Below are positions 7,690 to 18,273 of a DNA stretch of 64,000 nucleotides, piece after piece (the first letter of the stretch is position 1; each line of letters starts with the position of its first letter). Source of the stretch: Dechloromonas denitrificans (lineage in GTDB: Bacteria; Pseudomonadota; Gammaproteobacteria; Burkholderiales; Rhodocyclaceae). A program made the position numbers and the translations under genes. The DNA is taken from contig NZ_CP075187.1 of NCBI RefSeq assembly GCF_020510665.1, positions 3,169,001 to 3,233,000 on the forward strand. Reading direction: 5' to 3'. The notes beneath the pieces were generated by a model that had not been told where the DNA came from, searched no databases, and was given only the letters and a program-made list of their open reading frames with translations.

Positions 7690-8943
7690 TCAGCCAACCG
7701 AGGAGAAGACAAGACGCCCGCCAACCAGGGTTGAACGGACCTTGCCGGTCATTTCATAGCCCTGCCACGGCGAATTCTTGCCACGGCTCTTGAGAGCCTC
7801 GGGCGTCACCAACCAATTGGCCTGCGGATCGAAGACGCAGATGTCGGCAACGCTGCCCGGCGTCAAATGGCCGATATCCAGCCCCAGTACCTCGGCCGGC
7901 GCCTGGGTAATCCGGGCGATGGCAGCGGATAGCGGCAACTTGGCAGCCTCGGCCCACTTCAAGGTCAGCGGCAACAGCAGTTCGAGACCGGTGGCGCCTG
8001 GCTTGGCATCGGCAAAAGGCAGTAACTTGTCGTCGGCACCGACCGGCGTGTGATCGGAACAAATCGCAGCCAGACCGCTGGCTGCTGCGGTCGACAGCGC
8101 CTGGCGGTCATTTTGCGTGCGCAATGGCGGGTCGAAACGAGCCTGGCGGTTGAAGAAGCCAATATCATTTTCAGTCAGATGCAGGTGATGCACGCCGACA
8201 TCGAAGCTGACCGGCAGGCCTTCAGCCTTGGCCTGGGCGAGCAGCGCCACGCCGGCAGCCGATGAAAGGCGGGTCAGATGGACGCGGCAGCCGGTGTCGC
8301 GCACCAGCTGAACGATGGTCGCGATGGCGATGGTTTCGGCGGCAACCGGGATGCCGGCCAGACCGAGGCGGCTGGCCACTTCGCCTTCGTGGGCGATGCC
8401 ATTGCGCGCCAGCCAGTAATCCTGCGGCTGCAACCAGACGGCGAAGCCGAAAGTGGCGGCGTATTCCATCGCCCGAAGCAGCGCCTCGGTATCGACCACC
8501 GGCTTGTTGGCCTGCGAAAAGGCCACGCAGCCGGCCTTCTTCAAACCGGCCAGTTCGGACAGGCGCTCGCCCTTGAGGCCGAGCGTCAGCGCACCGAGTG
8601 GCAGGATGTGGGCCTTGCCGATTTCCTCGCCACGATGGACCAGGCGATCGGCCAGTTCCGGCTCGTCGAGCGGCGGATCGGCGTCCGGCGGAACGACGAC
8701 CGAGGTCACGCCCCCGGCGACGGCGGCGGCCAGTTCGGCTTCGATACTGTTCAGGCGGGCACTCAGGTCGATCAGGCCGGGACAGACGACACAACCGGCG
8801 GCATCGATCGTCTGGCCTGCGACGAAGCCGGCTGGAGCCGCGTCGAGTGAGGCAATCCGGCCATCGACGAGGTACAGCGACGTACTGCGGTCGACACCAT
8901 TTTTCGGGTCAATGACGCGGCCATTCTTGATTTCGATATTCAT
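7690..8943 (-). CDS. pyrC': Dihydroorotase-like protein lacking the metal site (PyrC'/PyrX)
   Basis: A 417-aa amidohydrolase-fold protein related to type I dihydroorotase. In active enzymes the first metal motif is HxH after PGLID; here it reads PGLIDLSARL, with no histidine. The later His motif also reads LTRLSSA instead of a CHLSTA-type sequence. SDHTPV and VHHLHLT remain. In pseudomonads such inactive homologues (PyrC') are structural partners of aspartate transcarbamoylase. The gene starts 3 bp after pyrB, which strongly suggests the same role: a dodecameric PyrB-PyrC' complex. An active dihydroorotase should be encoded elsewhere. Confidence 0.88.
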   Translation of the reverse strand: MNIEIKNGRVIDPKNGVDRSTSLYLVDGRIASLDAAPAGFVAGQTIDAAGCVVCPGLIDLSARLNSIEAELAAAVAGGVTSVVVPPDADPPLDEPELADRLVHRGEEIGKAHILPLGALTLGLKGERLSELAGLKKAGCVAFSQANKPVVDTEALLRAMEYAATFGFAVWLQPQDYWLARNGIAHEGEVASRLGLAGIPVAAETIAIATIVQLVRDTGCRVHLTRLSSAAGVALLAQAKAEGLPVSFDVGVHHLHLTENDIGFFNRQARFDPPLRTQNDRQALSTAAASGLAAICSDHTPVGADDKLLPFADAKPGATGLELLLPLTLKWAEAAKLPLSAAIARITQAPAEVLGLDIGHLTPGSVADICVFDPQANWLVTPEALKSRGKNSPWQGYEMTGKVRSTLVGGRLVFSSVG

Positions 8944-8946
8944 GGA

Positions 8947-9898
8947 TCAGTTCCCCGCAACAATGCTCATGACGGCCATGCGAACCGCAATGCCGAAGGT
9001 GACCTGCGGCAGGATCACGGCCTGCGCCCCATCGGCCACCGCCGAGTGGATTTCGACGCCGCGATTCATCGGCCCCGGATGCATCACGATGGCATCCGGC
9101 TTGGCCAGCGCCAGCTTCTGCGGCGTCAGCCCGTAATGGCGGAAATACTCGCCGGCCGAGGGCAGCAGCGCACCAGTCATGCGCTCGTTCTGCAAACGCA
9201 GCATGATCACCACATCGCAATCCTTGAGGCCTTCCTCCATGTCGTGGAAGACATGCACGCCAAGCTTGTCGAGATGCTTGGGCAGCAGCGTGGCCGGGCC
9301 GATGGCGCGGACTTCGGGCACGCCGAGCGTGGTCAGGGCGTGAATATCGGAACGGGCGACGCGCGAATGCAGCAAGTCGCCGACGATGGCGACACGCAGC
9401 TGCGTGAAGTCCTTCTTGTAGTGACGAATGGTGTACATGTCGAGCAAGCCCTGCGTCGGGTGCCCGTGCCGGCCGTCGCCGGCATTGACGACGTGGATGT
9501 CGTCGCGCCCGACCCGCTTCAGGTGCTCGGCAATCAGGTAAGGCGCGCCGCTCGAGGCATGACGCACGACAAACAGGTTGGCGTGCATCGCGCAGAGATT
9601 GTCGATGGTATCGAGCAGGGTTTCGCCCTTGCTCGCCGAAGACTTGTTGATGTCGAGATTGATCACATCGGCCGACAGACGCTTGGCGGCGATCTCGAAG
9701 GTTGTCCGGGTGCGCGTCGAGTTCTCGAAAAACAGGTTGAAGACGCTCTTGCCGCGCAGCAGCGGGACTTTCTTGACGTCGCGCGCCGAGACTTCCATGA
9801 AGGATTCGGCGGTGTCGAGAATCTGCGTGATGATTGCCTTAGGTAAGCCTTCGGTCGACAACAGGTGAATCAGTTCGCCATTTTTGTTCAGCTGCGGG

Positions 9899-9906
<8 letters not shown>
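8947..9906 (-). CDS. pyrB: Aspartate carbamoyltransferase catalytic subunit
   Basis: Forms N-carbamoyl-L-aspartate from carbamoyl phosphate and aspartate, the second step of pyrimidine synthesis. The true start is the ATG at 9906 ([16 protein letters not shown]), giving 319 aa; the open frame extends further upstream only through the pyrR gene. Carbamoyl-phosphate binding [25 protein letters not shown] and the C-terminal MHPGPMNRG are present. The first 8 bp overlap the end of pyrR. No regulatory pyrI is adjacent, which fits the PyrB-PyrC' class of enzyme. Confidence 0.96.
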
Positions 9907-10391
<485 letters not shown>

Positions 10392-10408
<17 letters not shown>

Positions 10409-10826
10409 GGTGCGGGCTTTCGAACCAGGTTTGAAGGATGAGTTGGGCGGCTACGGCATCGAGCAGCGGCTTGGCCGACTTGCTGTTGCGACCGGTTTCG
10501 CGCAGGCGGGATTCAGCATCGAGCGAGGTCAGTCGCTCGTCGGCAAAAGCCACGGGAAGATTGAAGCGGCGTTTCAGACGCTCGGCGAACTTGGTCGCCA
10601 GACGCGTCATGTCGTGCGGCGTGCCATCGACGTGGGTCGGCAGGCCGACGACCAGCTGGACCGGCTGCCATTCGGCGATCAGCTTGCCGATCTGGGCGAA
10701 GCGATCGTCGTTCGACTCGGCCCGGATCACAGCCAGCGGATGAGCGCTGCCAAGCAGGGTTTCGCCGGTTGCCACGCCGATACGTTTTTCGCCGAAATCG
10801 AAGGCCAGAACCGTGCCGTCAGGCAT
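10392..10826 (-). CDS. ruvX: RuvX/YqgF Holliday junction resolvase-like, pre-16S rRNA nuclease
   Basis: A 144-aa RNase H-fold protein: [13 protein letters not shown] (first catalytic Asp), [29 protein letters not shown] and [10 protein letters not shown] (last Asp). YqgF matures the 5' end of 16S rRNA in E. coli and resembles Holliday junction resolvases. It overlaps yqgE by 8 bp upstream and pyrR by 17 bp downstream, the common yqgE-ruvX-pyrR-pyrB arrangement of proteobacteria. Confidence 0.94.
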
Positions 10827-11379
10827 GCCCGGCCACGTCGGAAAGTTGCGTGAAGCTGATCCCCAGGGCCTGCATCGCCGCAGGCAGACGTGCTTCCGGC
10901 GGTAGGTCGAAAAGAATGCTCGGCTGCGCTGGCACGGTTAACCAGGAATTTTGTGCCAATTCGCTTTCCAGTTGCCCGGCCTCCCAACCGGCGTAACCCA
11001 GACTGACCAGAATCTCGCCCGGCAGGCCGGCACTGCCGACCGAAACCAGCACATCGCGCGAACTGGTCAGCCCGACAGCGGGATTGACGACCAGCGTCGA
11101 CTGCCATTCCCCGATCGGCCGATGCAGGACAAAACCCCGGTCAAGCTGCACCGGGCCGCCAAAATACACCGGAAGATCGGCCATCTCCGGCGCTTCAAGC
11201 TTGATGTCGATTTTCTCGAACAAGCCGGCCAGATTCATGTCGATCGGACGATTGACGATAATCCCGAGCGCCCCGTTTTCGTTGTGCTCGCAGATGTAGA
11301 CCAAGGCATTGGAAAAATACGGATCCTCCAGCGCCGGCATGGCGATGAGGAAGTGATCGGTCAGGTTGACGCTGTTCAT
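10819..11379 (-). CDS. yqgE: YqgE/AlgH family protein
   Basis: About 186 aa, starting [22 protein letters not shown], the family's typical N-terminus; this is why I take the ATG at 11379 rather than 11415. [14 protein letters not shown] and the central [15 protein letters not shown] are family hallmarks. The fold is known but the biochemical role is unclear; AlgH was named for an effect on alginate. First gene of yqgE-ruvX-pyrR-pyrB-pyrC'; divergent from phrB with a 38-bp gap. Confidence 0.93.
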   Translation of the reverse strand: MNSVNLTDHFLIAMPALEDPYFSNALVYICEHNENGALGIIVNRPIDMNLAGLFEKIDIKLEAPEMADLPVYFGGPVQLDRGFVLHRPIGEWQSTLVVNPAVGLTSSRDVLVSVGSAGLPGEILVSLGYAGWEAGQLESELAQNSWLTVPAQPSILFDLPPEARLPAAMQALGISFTQLSDVAGHA

Positions 11380-11417
11380 GACTGGAATTTTAATGCCCGG
11401 TCGGGTACAAACCAACC

Positions 11418-12824
11418 ATGAAACACGAAAAAGCTCTTGTCTGGTTCCGCCGCGACCTGCGCGACCACGATCATGCCGCCCTCAGTGCGGCCCTTGCCGA
11501 GGCCGGCGAAGTTCACTGTGCCTTTGTTTTCGACACGGAAATCCTCGCCGCCCTGCCGTCGCGCCACGACCGGCGCGTCCATTTCATTCACGAGTCGCTG
11601 CTTGAACTGGATAGCGCATTGCGCGCCAAAGGGGGCGGGCTGATCGTCTTGCACGGCCCGGCAAATACTGAAATTCCCCGACTGGCCAGCCAACTGGGCG
11701 TTTCTGCGGTGTACGCCAACCGCGACTACGAACCGGAAGCCAAGCGACGCGATGCCGATGTTGCCGCCCGATTGGCGGCTGATGGCATCGCCTTCAAGGG
11801 CTGCAAGGATCAGGCAATCTTCGATGGCGACGAAGTACTGACCCAGGCCGGCAAGCCGTTCTCCGTATTCACGCCGTACAAAAATGCCTGGTTGAAGCGG
11901 TTGACCGCAACAGACTGGGCCGAATATCGCTGTACCGGCCAATTCGCCCCCGGCCCGGCCAATGGCGTGCCGACACTGGCTGAACTCGGTTTTGCCGCGA
12001 CCGACCTGCACGAAGTCGGCATCCGCCCCGGCATGTCCGGCGCCGAAGCACTGTGGGATGATTTCCGCGAACAGCGCATCTTGCGCTATGGCAGCCTGCG
12101 CGACTTTCCCGCCGTCAAGGGCGTCTCCTATCTGTCGGTTCATCTGCGCTTCGGCACGCTGTCGATCCGCCAACTGGTCCGCGAAGCCGTCTCGCGCGAG
12201 GCGGATGTCTGGCTCAGCGAGCTGATCTGGCGCGATTTTTATTTCATGATTCTTGACCGTCACCCGCATGTCGTCGGTCAGGCTTTCAAGCCGGAATATG
12301 ACGCCATCCGCTGGGCCGACTGGCCGGCCGGCTTCGCCGCGTGGTGCGAAGGCCGTACCGGCTATCCGCTGGTTGATGCGGCGATGCGCCAGCTCAAGCA
12401 CAGCGGCTGGATGCACAACCGGCTGCGCATGATCGTCGCCTCGTTTCTCACCAAGGATCTCGGCATCGACTGGCGCCTGGGCGAACGTTATTTTGCCGAA
12501 CAGCTGATCGACTTCGACCTCTCGGCCAACAACGGCGGCTGGCAATGGGCCTCGTCGAGCGGCTGCGATGCCCAGCCTTATTTCCGGATTTTCAACCCGG
12601 TCACCCAATCGGAAAAATTCGATCCGGAGGGCAAATTCATCCGCCGCTACGTGCCGGAACTGGCTCAGGTCGCCAACAAATACATCCACGCACCGTGGCT
12701 GATCGGGCGTATCGAGCAGGAAGCGCTGGGCGTCGTCATCGGCCGGGATTACCCCGGCCCGATTGTCGACCATGCCAAGGCCCGCGACGAAACGCTGGCC
12801 CGCTATGCCGTAGTCAAACGCTGA
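11418..12824 (+). CDS. phrB: Deoxyribodipyrimidine photolyase (class I CPD photolyase)
   Basis: This 468-aa flavoprotein uses blue light to split cyclobutane pyrimidine dimers. The N-terminal antenna domain starts [17 protein letters not shown]. The C-terminal FAD domain has [43 protein letters not shown] and [20 protein letters not shown], the canonical FAD and substrate motifs including the electron-relay Trp. Length is normal. It stands alone, divergent from yqgE and convergent with chpA. Confidence 0.95.
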   Translation: MKHEKALVWFRRDLRDHDHAALSAALAEAGEVHCAFVFDTEILAALPSRHDRRVHFIHESLLELDSALRAKGGGLIVLHGPANTEIPRLASQLGVSAVYANRDYEPEAKRRDADVAARLAADGIAFKGCKDQAIFDGDEVLTQAGKPFSVFTPYKNAWLKRLTATDWAEYRCTGQFAPGPANGVPTLAELGFAATDLHEVGIRPGMSGAEALWDDFREQRILRYGSLRDFPAVKGVSYLSVHLRFGTLSIRQLVREAVSREADVWLSELIWRDFYFMILDRHPHVVGQAFKPEYDAIRWADWPAGFAAWCEGRTGYPLVDAAMRQLKHSGWMHNRLRMIVASFLTKDLGIDWRLGERYFAEQLIDFDLSANNGGWQWASSSGCDAQPYFRIFNPVTQSEKFDPEGKFIRRYVPELAQVANKYIHAPWLIGRIEQEALGVVIGRDYPGPIVDHAKARDETLARYAVVKR

Positions 12825-12849
12825 AACGCCAGCGCAAGCTCAGGAAGGT

Positions 12850-12870
12850 GCCGGGCTAGCCGGCCTTTTT
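12850..12870 (+). terminator. Intrinsic terminator of phrB, overlapping the end of chpA
   Basis: gccgg / ccggc (12850-12864) with a 5-nt loop is followed by cttttt on the plus strand. The stem overlaps the chpA stop codon on the other strand (TAG, 12856-12858). Confidence 0.6.
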
Positions 12871-15800
12871 GCAGTAACCGGCAACCAGTCCGAGTAATTC
12901 GTCTTCGTCGTAGGGCTTGCCAAGATAATGATTGGCCCCGATTTCGAGCGCGTAGTTGCGATGCTTGTCGGCGGTACGCGAAGTAATCATGATCACCGGC
13001 AGATGCTTGTACTGCTCGTCGGCGCGAATGTTGCGCAGCAGGTCGAAACCGTCCATGCGTGGCATTTCGATGTCGGAAAGCACGACATCGGGCTGCACAT
13101 CGAGCAATTTCTCCAGCGCATCGACCCCATCCTTGGCCAGAACCACCTGATAGCCTTCGCGGAGCAGCAGGCGACTGGTGATCTTGCGGACCGTCAGCGA
13201 ATCATCGACCACCATGACGGTCGGCAAGGTAGCACCGGCTGCAACCGGCACGGCCTCGGCCGGTGTCGTGGTCTGCGGGGTAGCCAGCGGCGCCCGGGCC
13301 GCCAGGGCGACCGGATTGAGGATCAGGACAACCTGGCCGTCGCCCAGCACCGTGGCACCGGAAATACCGACGACACGCGCCAGTTGCGCACCGATGTTCT
13401 TGACCACGACTTCCTGGTTGCCCTTGAGCTCATCGACCAGCACAGCGACCCGCTGCGTCCCCGAGCGCAGCAGCAGCACCCAGTATTGACGGTGCGCTTC
13501 GGGAACTGCCGCCGCATCGCCCAGCAAATGCGGCAGGAAATGGAAGGGGTAGCGATTACCTTGCCATTCGGCCTCGCCCTTTTCACGCAAGGCGGTCAGT
13601 CCCTTTTCCTTGAGCTCAAGCACCTGCTCGATCATCGTCGAGGGCACGGCATAACGCTGCGCGCCGGCCCGAACGAGCAAGGTCTGGGCCATTGCCAGAG
13701 TCAGCGGCAGATAAATCCGGAATGTACTGCCGGCGCCCGGTTGTGAGAGGGTTTCGATCCGGCCGCCCAGCGCCGCCACTTCGGTCTTGACCACATCCAT
13801 GCCGACGCCGCGCCCGGCCAGCTGGCTGAGTTCGGCCGCGGTCGAGAAACCGGGGTGAAAAATGAAATCGTGCAACTGGGCCGCGTCGACCGCAGCATCC
13901 GGCGCAAGCAGACCCATGGCTTCGGCTCGGGCGCGAATCAGTTGGTGATCGAGACCCTTGCCGTCATCGGCCAGCGTCAGGATGATTTCATTGCCTTCCT
14001 GGGCCAGCTTCAGCGTGATTTCGCCGACTTCGGACTTGCCGGCCGCCAGCCGTTGTTCGCGGCTTTCGATGCCGTGCGTCACGGCATTGCGCAGCATGTG
14101 CTCAAGCGGCGCCAGCATTTTGTCGAGCACCGAACGGTCGATATCGACCTGACCATCGGCGATGTCGAGGTTGGCCCGCTTGCCGACTTCCTTGGCAGTC
14201 TGCCGAACGATGCGGTAAAGGCGCTCTGACTGGCTGGCAAACGGAATCATCCGGACAGCCATCAGTTCCTGCTGCAAACTGCGGTTGAGGCGCGACTGGG
14301 CGATGATTGCGGCATTCGCATCGTCCAGGTTCTTGAGCAGATTCTGCTGCACCGTTGCGACGTCATTGACCGATTCGGCCATGAAGCGCGTCAATTCCTG
14401 GAAGCGCGTAAAGCGGTCGAGTTCAAGCGGATCGAACTCGGCCTGCCCCTCCTGCGCAACCCGCGCCTGCATCTGGCCTTCAGCCTGGATTTCGATTTCT
14501 CGCAACTGGCGGCGCAGACGAATGACGTTTTCGGTCAAGTCGAGCAGCGATCCCTTCAGGTTGCGCATTTCCCCTTCGATACGCGTCCGGGCAATGGCCA
14601 ACTCGCCGGCTTCATTGACCAGTCGATCGACCAGGTCGGCGCGCATGCGCAAGCTGCCGTATTGCGCCCCAGCCGTTTCGACCTCAATGTCTGCCCCCGG
14701 ACTTCCGCCCGGCATCGCCGTTTCGTCATCCTCAGTATCGGCATCGGAGCCAGGTTCGGCGAGCAAATGCGCGCCGCGGCGGAATGCATCGACCGTCTGG
14801 GCCAGCGCATCGAAACCAGCCTCAAGTTCGTCGAACGGGATGCCATCAGGCGCATTGGCCTTGAGTGTTTCATCAACCCGCGTTTCCAGCAGATGCGTCA
14901 GCTCGCCAAGGTTCATCGCCCCGGCCATGCGGGCATTGCCCTTGAAGGTGTGCAGCAGGCGGGCAATCGCCTTGGGATGGGCATCGAGTGCCGGGTCGGC
15001 ACGCCAGGCACGCAGATGGCTTGCCAGATCGCGCAGTTGGTCGCCGGCCTCTTCAAGGAAAATCGGCAGCAGCTGTTCGTCCAGCGTATCGTTGAGCAAG
15101 GGGGCCAACGGAATCGGCGTGCTGGCCGGTGCGGCAGGAGGCGGCATCTCGGCGTGCAGCGGAATGATCTGTGCGCTCTGCTGCGGCGTTTCCGGGGTTT
15201 CGTCGACGGCTGGCGCGAGGAAGATTTCGTCCAGCGCGACAATCAGTTGCGGCTGTTCATCAGGTGCTTTTTGTGCCGCCAGGCCGGCAAACATCTCTTC
15301 GAGCATCATGATGCTCTGACGCACGGTTTCCAGCCCCTCGATGCTGTCCGGCTGGGCGGAACTGTCACGCCGCAGCAAGGCATGTTCGAGGGCGATGGCC
15401 AGGTGGTTGAGCGGCATCAGGCCGACCGTGGCTGAAATGCCGCCCAGCGTGTGTGCGGCGCGCGTCATCTCAAAGGTGGTCGGCGCATCCGGCGCCGCGT
15501 CGAGCGCGGCATGGCTGTCGATCAGCGTCTGCAGATGGCCACGCGCTTCTTCTCGGAAAATGTCGTACAGCGTCGGCGCCACGGTGGGCGCGGCAATTTC
15601 GGCTTTTTCGGGGGTTGACCGCAGCACTTGCTCGTCGGCGACCAGCAAATCCTCCAGCGCCTCGGCCGTAACCTGGAGATGCACATCGGCTTCGGCTTCG
15701 GCTTCGGCTTCGGCTTCGGCTTCCAGTATGTCGGTTTCCGGCAGATCAAGCAGGATCGATGGCGCATCGGTTGCGCTATCCGGCACCGGCAATTCAATTT

Positions 15801-18255
15801 GCTGAACGGCGGAGGTTGCTGCGGTCGACTCGACCGGCAGCGGCAATTCCGGGGCGCTGGCACCACGCAGTTGTGCCGCCATGGCAATCAATCCGGTCGG
15901 GTCGGGCAAGGCGCCCTGCCCGCTTTCGAGACAGGCCACCCAGGCGCTGAAAAGGCGATGCTCGTCGGCAATCATCGTGTGCAACGCCGGCGTAACCGGC
16001 AGATCCTGTTGCAGCCAGTGATTCAGGGTCTGTTCAAGCGCCCAGGCGGTTTCGCCCAGATCCTTGAGGCCGACCATGCGTCCGCTACCTTTCAGCGTAT
16101 GCGTTGAACGACGGATGATGGTCAGCGCGTCGACGTCATTTGCCGCGGCAACCAGTCGCGCGGCCTGCTCGCCGATCGTTTCCAGCACCTGGTTGGCTTC
16201 TTCAAGGAAGATGGCCAGCAGTTCGGCATCAATGTCGGCATGACTGGCTTCGGCCAGTTGCAATGTTGCGGCCGAGGGCGGCGGTGCGTCGAGCGTGCCG
16301 GACGGCAGGCCAGACAGCGCGGCATCGACGCCACCGCTTTGCAGGGCTTCGAGGGCCAGCTTGGCTGACTCGCCGAGCTCGCGGTCGGCCACCAGGTCGG
16401 CATCTTTTTGAATCGATTTGAGGTTCTGCTTGAGCTCGTCCTGCAGATTGAGATCTTCCGGCGATTCACGCAAGGCTTCGACAAGGTTGCGCGTTTCACG
16501 AGCTTGCTCGGCCAGTTGGGCTTCAACCGTGGCATGGGGCATTTCTGCCTCGGCCGCCGGGTCGACCGCGGCACCGCCTTTTTGACGACGAACGAAGGCA
16601 TCGAAATCGGTTTCGCCGTGTTGCAGCGAATCGACGAAGAATCCGAGCAGGGAAAGCTGCTGGGCCAACGCCTCGAAGTCATCGTGTGTCGGTGTTTGAT
16701 CCGGCGCGGCAAACTGGCGAATGTGTTCGCCGCAGGCTTTCAGACTGTTGACCGCGGCAAAGTGACCCAGCATCGCAAAAGCGCCGCCAATCTGCTTGAG
16801 CGGGCCGTCGATCGGTGCAAAATCCAGGCCCTTGGCCGGCTCGCGGAAGAAAACGTCGAGCGCCTGCTCGATCTGTGCCAGATTACTCTGAATTTCCTTG
16901 CCGACCTGGCCGATCAGCAGACGCTCCTGCGCCCGCCGTGTCATTTCATCGAGCGCCGGCAGGGCCTGGTCGCCGGCCATCGGTTTGCCGGCAATACAGG
17001 CGTACAGCCGGGCGACCATCAAATCGACCTGCTGGGCGAAATCGGTACCCAGGCGGTGGAAACTTTCCTGAGCGTTCTGCAACAGCAGAATCGCGGTCGC
17101 AACTTCCATGGCGACCGTATCGTTATGTCGTCCCGGCGCTTCGGAGAGCCAGTTGGCAATGGCCCCCAGGCCCTGCCCCAGGCGTTTCAGGTCGGTATAG
17201 CCGATGTCCTCGGTCAGCGTCGCGCAGACCCGTGCATGGTCGACAAAACTGGTCAGGCTGCTGGCGCTGCCGGTGCAAAAGCGATTCCACAACTCCTCGG
17301 TCGTGGCCAGCGCTTCGCGCAATTTGCGCAACGCGGCATCCTGCGGTTTGGGACCGGCCAGAGGGACGGCCGATGGCAAAAGTGCCGGCAAGGCAAAGGT
17401 CGATTGCACCTGGGCAATCTGCGGGCTGAGTTCCGCCGGGGCCTGCGCCACGTGATACAGGGCTTCGCGCATCACGCGTTCGGCGATACTGTTCGAGCCT
17501 TCGAGCAAACGCCGGATCTGGGCATCGAAATGCGAGCAAAGCTGGCGAGCCGACGCATCGGCAGCGACTTCCGGGGCGGCCAGTGCATCAAGGAAAGCCA
17601 GCCCGACCCACCAGAACGAACGCGCCGCCGGTGCTTCCTGCAGCGCCTCGACGCCGGCCAGTGCCTGGCGCATTTGCTGACGCCCGGCTTCAGCTTCCGC
17701 CGGTTTCTTGAGCCAGCTGAGCAGGCCTTTCTGGTAACGCATGCGCTCGGTCTTGAGCGCCGCTTTCAATTCGTCCGGACTGACCGTTGGTGCACCAGCC
17801 CAACGCTTGGGCGGCCGCAGGCTGAGATCGGGGTAAAACAGTTCGCTGGCATGGCCGGCCGGCATTCCGCGGGCGGCCTTCAAGGCCTGGCTGACAGGCA
17901 GAAGACGCAGCGGCTGGTTCGGTTCGCCCAGCATCAGGTCATCGAGATATTGTCGCAGGGCCGACAAAGCCTGCCCAATTGCCGTCAAGCAAGCCTGATC
18001 GGCAAGCAGACGCCCCTCTTCAAGCCCTTGCAAGAGGAGTTCGAGCGAATCACTGATCTGCGTGACCCCATCCAGGCCAACGATGGCCAGGGCCCCGTGT
18101 ACCTGGTGCACGTGGGTGCGACAGAATTTGAGCTGGGTGACATCGGTTCCGCCCGCCGACTGGGCCAACGCCTGCTCGGCGCGCTCCAGAGCCAGGTCGA
18201 TCTCCGCCTTGACCCAGGAGAGCGGGCCCAAATCAAATTCCGTTGCCGCGTTCAT
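12856..18255 (-). CDS. chpA: ChpA/PilL-type hybrid histidine kinase of the pilus chemosensory system
   Basis: A 1799-aa multidomain CheA-like kinase controlling type IV pili. The long N-terminal PilL_N-type region (~1-650) precedes three His-phosphotransfer domains: STHTLKGSGRM near 717, AAHTLGGISATVG near 936 and LLHTFKGNARMAG near 1102. An acidic Glu-Ala repeat lies at ~845-856. Then come the CheA dimerisation region and the HATPase domain (EHMLRNAVTHGIE near 1388, DDGKGLD near 1431, GRGVGMDVVK), a CheW domain, and a receiver (VMVVDDSLTVRK, phospho-Asp in VVLSDIEMP near 1725, KP near the end). It is the last gene of pilG-H-I-J-chpA, 18 bp after pilJ. P. aeruginosa ChpA is larger, with more phosphotransfer domains. 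The second HPt here has GG where HPt domains normally have KG after the His. Confidence 0.93.
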   Translation of the reverse strand: MNAATEFDLGPLSWVKAEIDLALERAEQALAQSAGGTDVTQLKFCRTHVHQVHGALAIVGLDGVTQISDSLELLLQGLEEGRLLADQACLTAIGQALSALRQYLDDLMLGEPNQPLRLLPVSQALKAARGMPAGHASELFYPDLSLRPPKRWAGAPTVSPDELKAALKTERMRYQKGLLSWLKKPAEAEAGRQQMRQALAGVEALQEAPAARSFWWVGLAFLDALAAPEVAADASARQLCSHFDAQIRRLLEGSNSIAERVMREALYHVAQAPAELSPQIAQVQSTFALPALLPSAVPLAGPKPQDAALRKLREALATTEELWNRFCTGSASSLTSFVDHARVCATLTEDIGYTDLKRLGQGLGAIANWLSEAPGRHNDTVAMEVATAILLLQNAQESFHRLGTDFAQQVDLMVARLYACIAGKPMAGDQALPALDEMTRRAQERLLIGQVGKEIQSNLAQIEQALDVFFREPAKGLDFAPIDGPLKQIGGAFAMLGHFAAVNSLKACGEHIRQFAAPDQTPTHDDFEALAQQLSLLGFFVDSLQHGETDFDAFVRRQKGGAAVDPAAEAEMPHATVEAQLAEQARETRNLVEALRESPEDLNLQDELKQNLKSIQKDADLVADRELGESAKLALEALQSGGVDAALSGLPSGTLDAPPPSAATLQLAEASHADIDAELLAIFLEEANQVLETIGEQAARLVAAANDVDALTIIRRSTHTLKGSGRMVGLKDLGETAWALEQTLNHWLQQDLPVTPALHTMIADEHRLFSAWVACLESGQGALPDPTGLIAMAAQLRGASAPELPLPVESTAATSAVQQIELPVPDSATDAPSILLDLPETDILEAEAEAEAEAEADVHLQVTAEALEDLLVADEQVLRSTPEKAEIAAPTVAPTLYDIFREEARGHLQTLIDSHAALDAAPDAPTTFEMTRAAHTLGGISATVGLMPLNHLAIALEHALLRRDSSAQPDSIEGLETVRQSIMMLEEMFAGLAAQKAPDEQPQLIVALDEIFLAPAVDETPETPQQSAQIIPLHAEMPPPAAPASTPIPLAPLLNDTLDEQLLPIFLEEAGDQLRDLASHLRAWRADPALDAHPKAIARLLHTFKGNARMAGAMNLGELTHLLETRVDETLKANAPDGIPFDELEAGFDALAQTVDAFRRGAHLLAEPGSDADTEDDETAMPGGSPGADIEVETAGAQYGSLRMRADLVDRLVNEAGELAIARTRIEGEMRNLKGSLLDLTENVIRLRRQLREIEIQAEGQMQARVAQEGQAEFDPLELDRFTRFQELTRFMAESVNDVATVQQNLLKNLDDANAAIIAQSRLNRSLQQELMAVRMIPFASQSERLYRIVRQTAKEVGKRANLDIADGQVDIDRSVLDKMLAPLEHMLRNAVTHGIESREQRLAAGKSEVGEITLKLAQEGNEIILTLADDGKGLDHQLIRARAEAMGLLAPDAAVDAAQLHDFIFHPGFSTAAELSQLAGRGVGMDVVKTEVAALGGRIETLSQPGAGSTFRIYLPLTLAMAQTLLVRAGAQRYAVPSTMIEQVLELKEKGLTALREKGEAEWQGNRYPFHFLPHLLGDAAAVPEAHRQYWVLLLRSGTQRVAVLVDELKGNQEVVVKNIGAQLARVVGISGATVLGDGQVVLILNPVALAARAPLATPQTTTPAEAVPVAAGATLPTVMVVDDSLTVRKITSRLLLREGYQVVLAKDGVDALEKLLDVQPDVVLSDIEMPRMDGFDLLRNIRADEQYKHLPVIMITSRTADKHRNYALEIGANHYLGKPYDEDELLGLVAGYCKKAG
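15688..15723. repeat. Hexanucleotide microsatellite (ggcttc)x6 inside chpA
   Basis: Six perfect tandem copies of ggcttc encode alternating Glu-Ala in ChpA (about residues 845-856), in the linker between two phosphotransfer domains. A six-base unit keeps the frame when copy number changes. Confidence 0.9.
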
Positions 18256-18273
18256 GGTATCCCGTGCTGCCTA

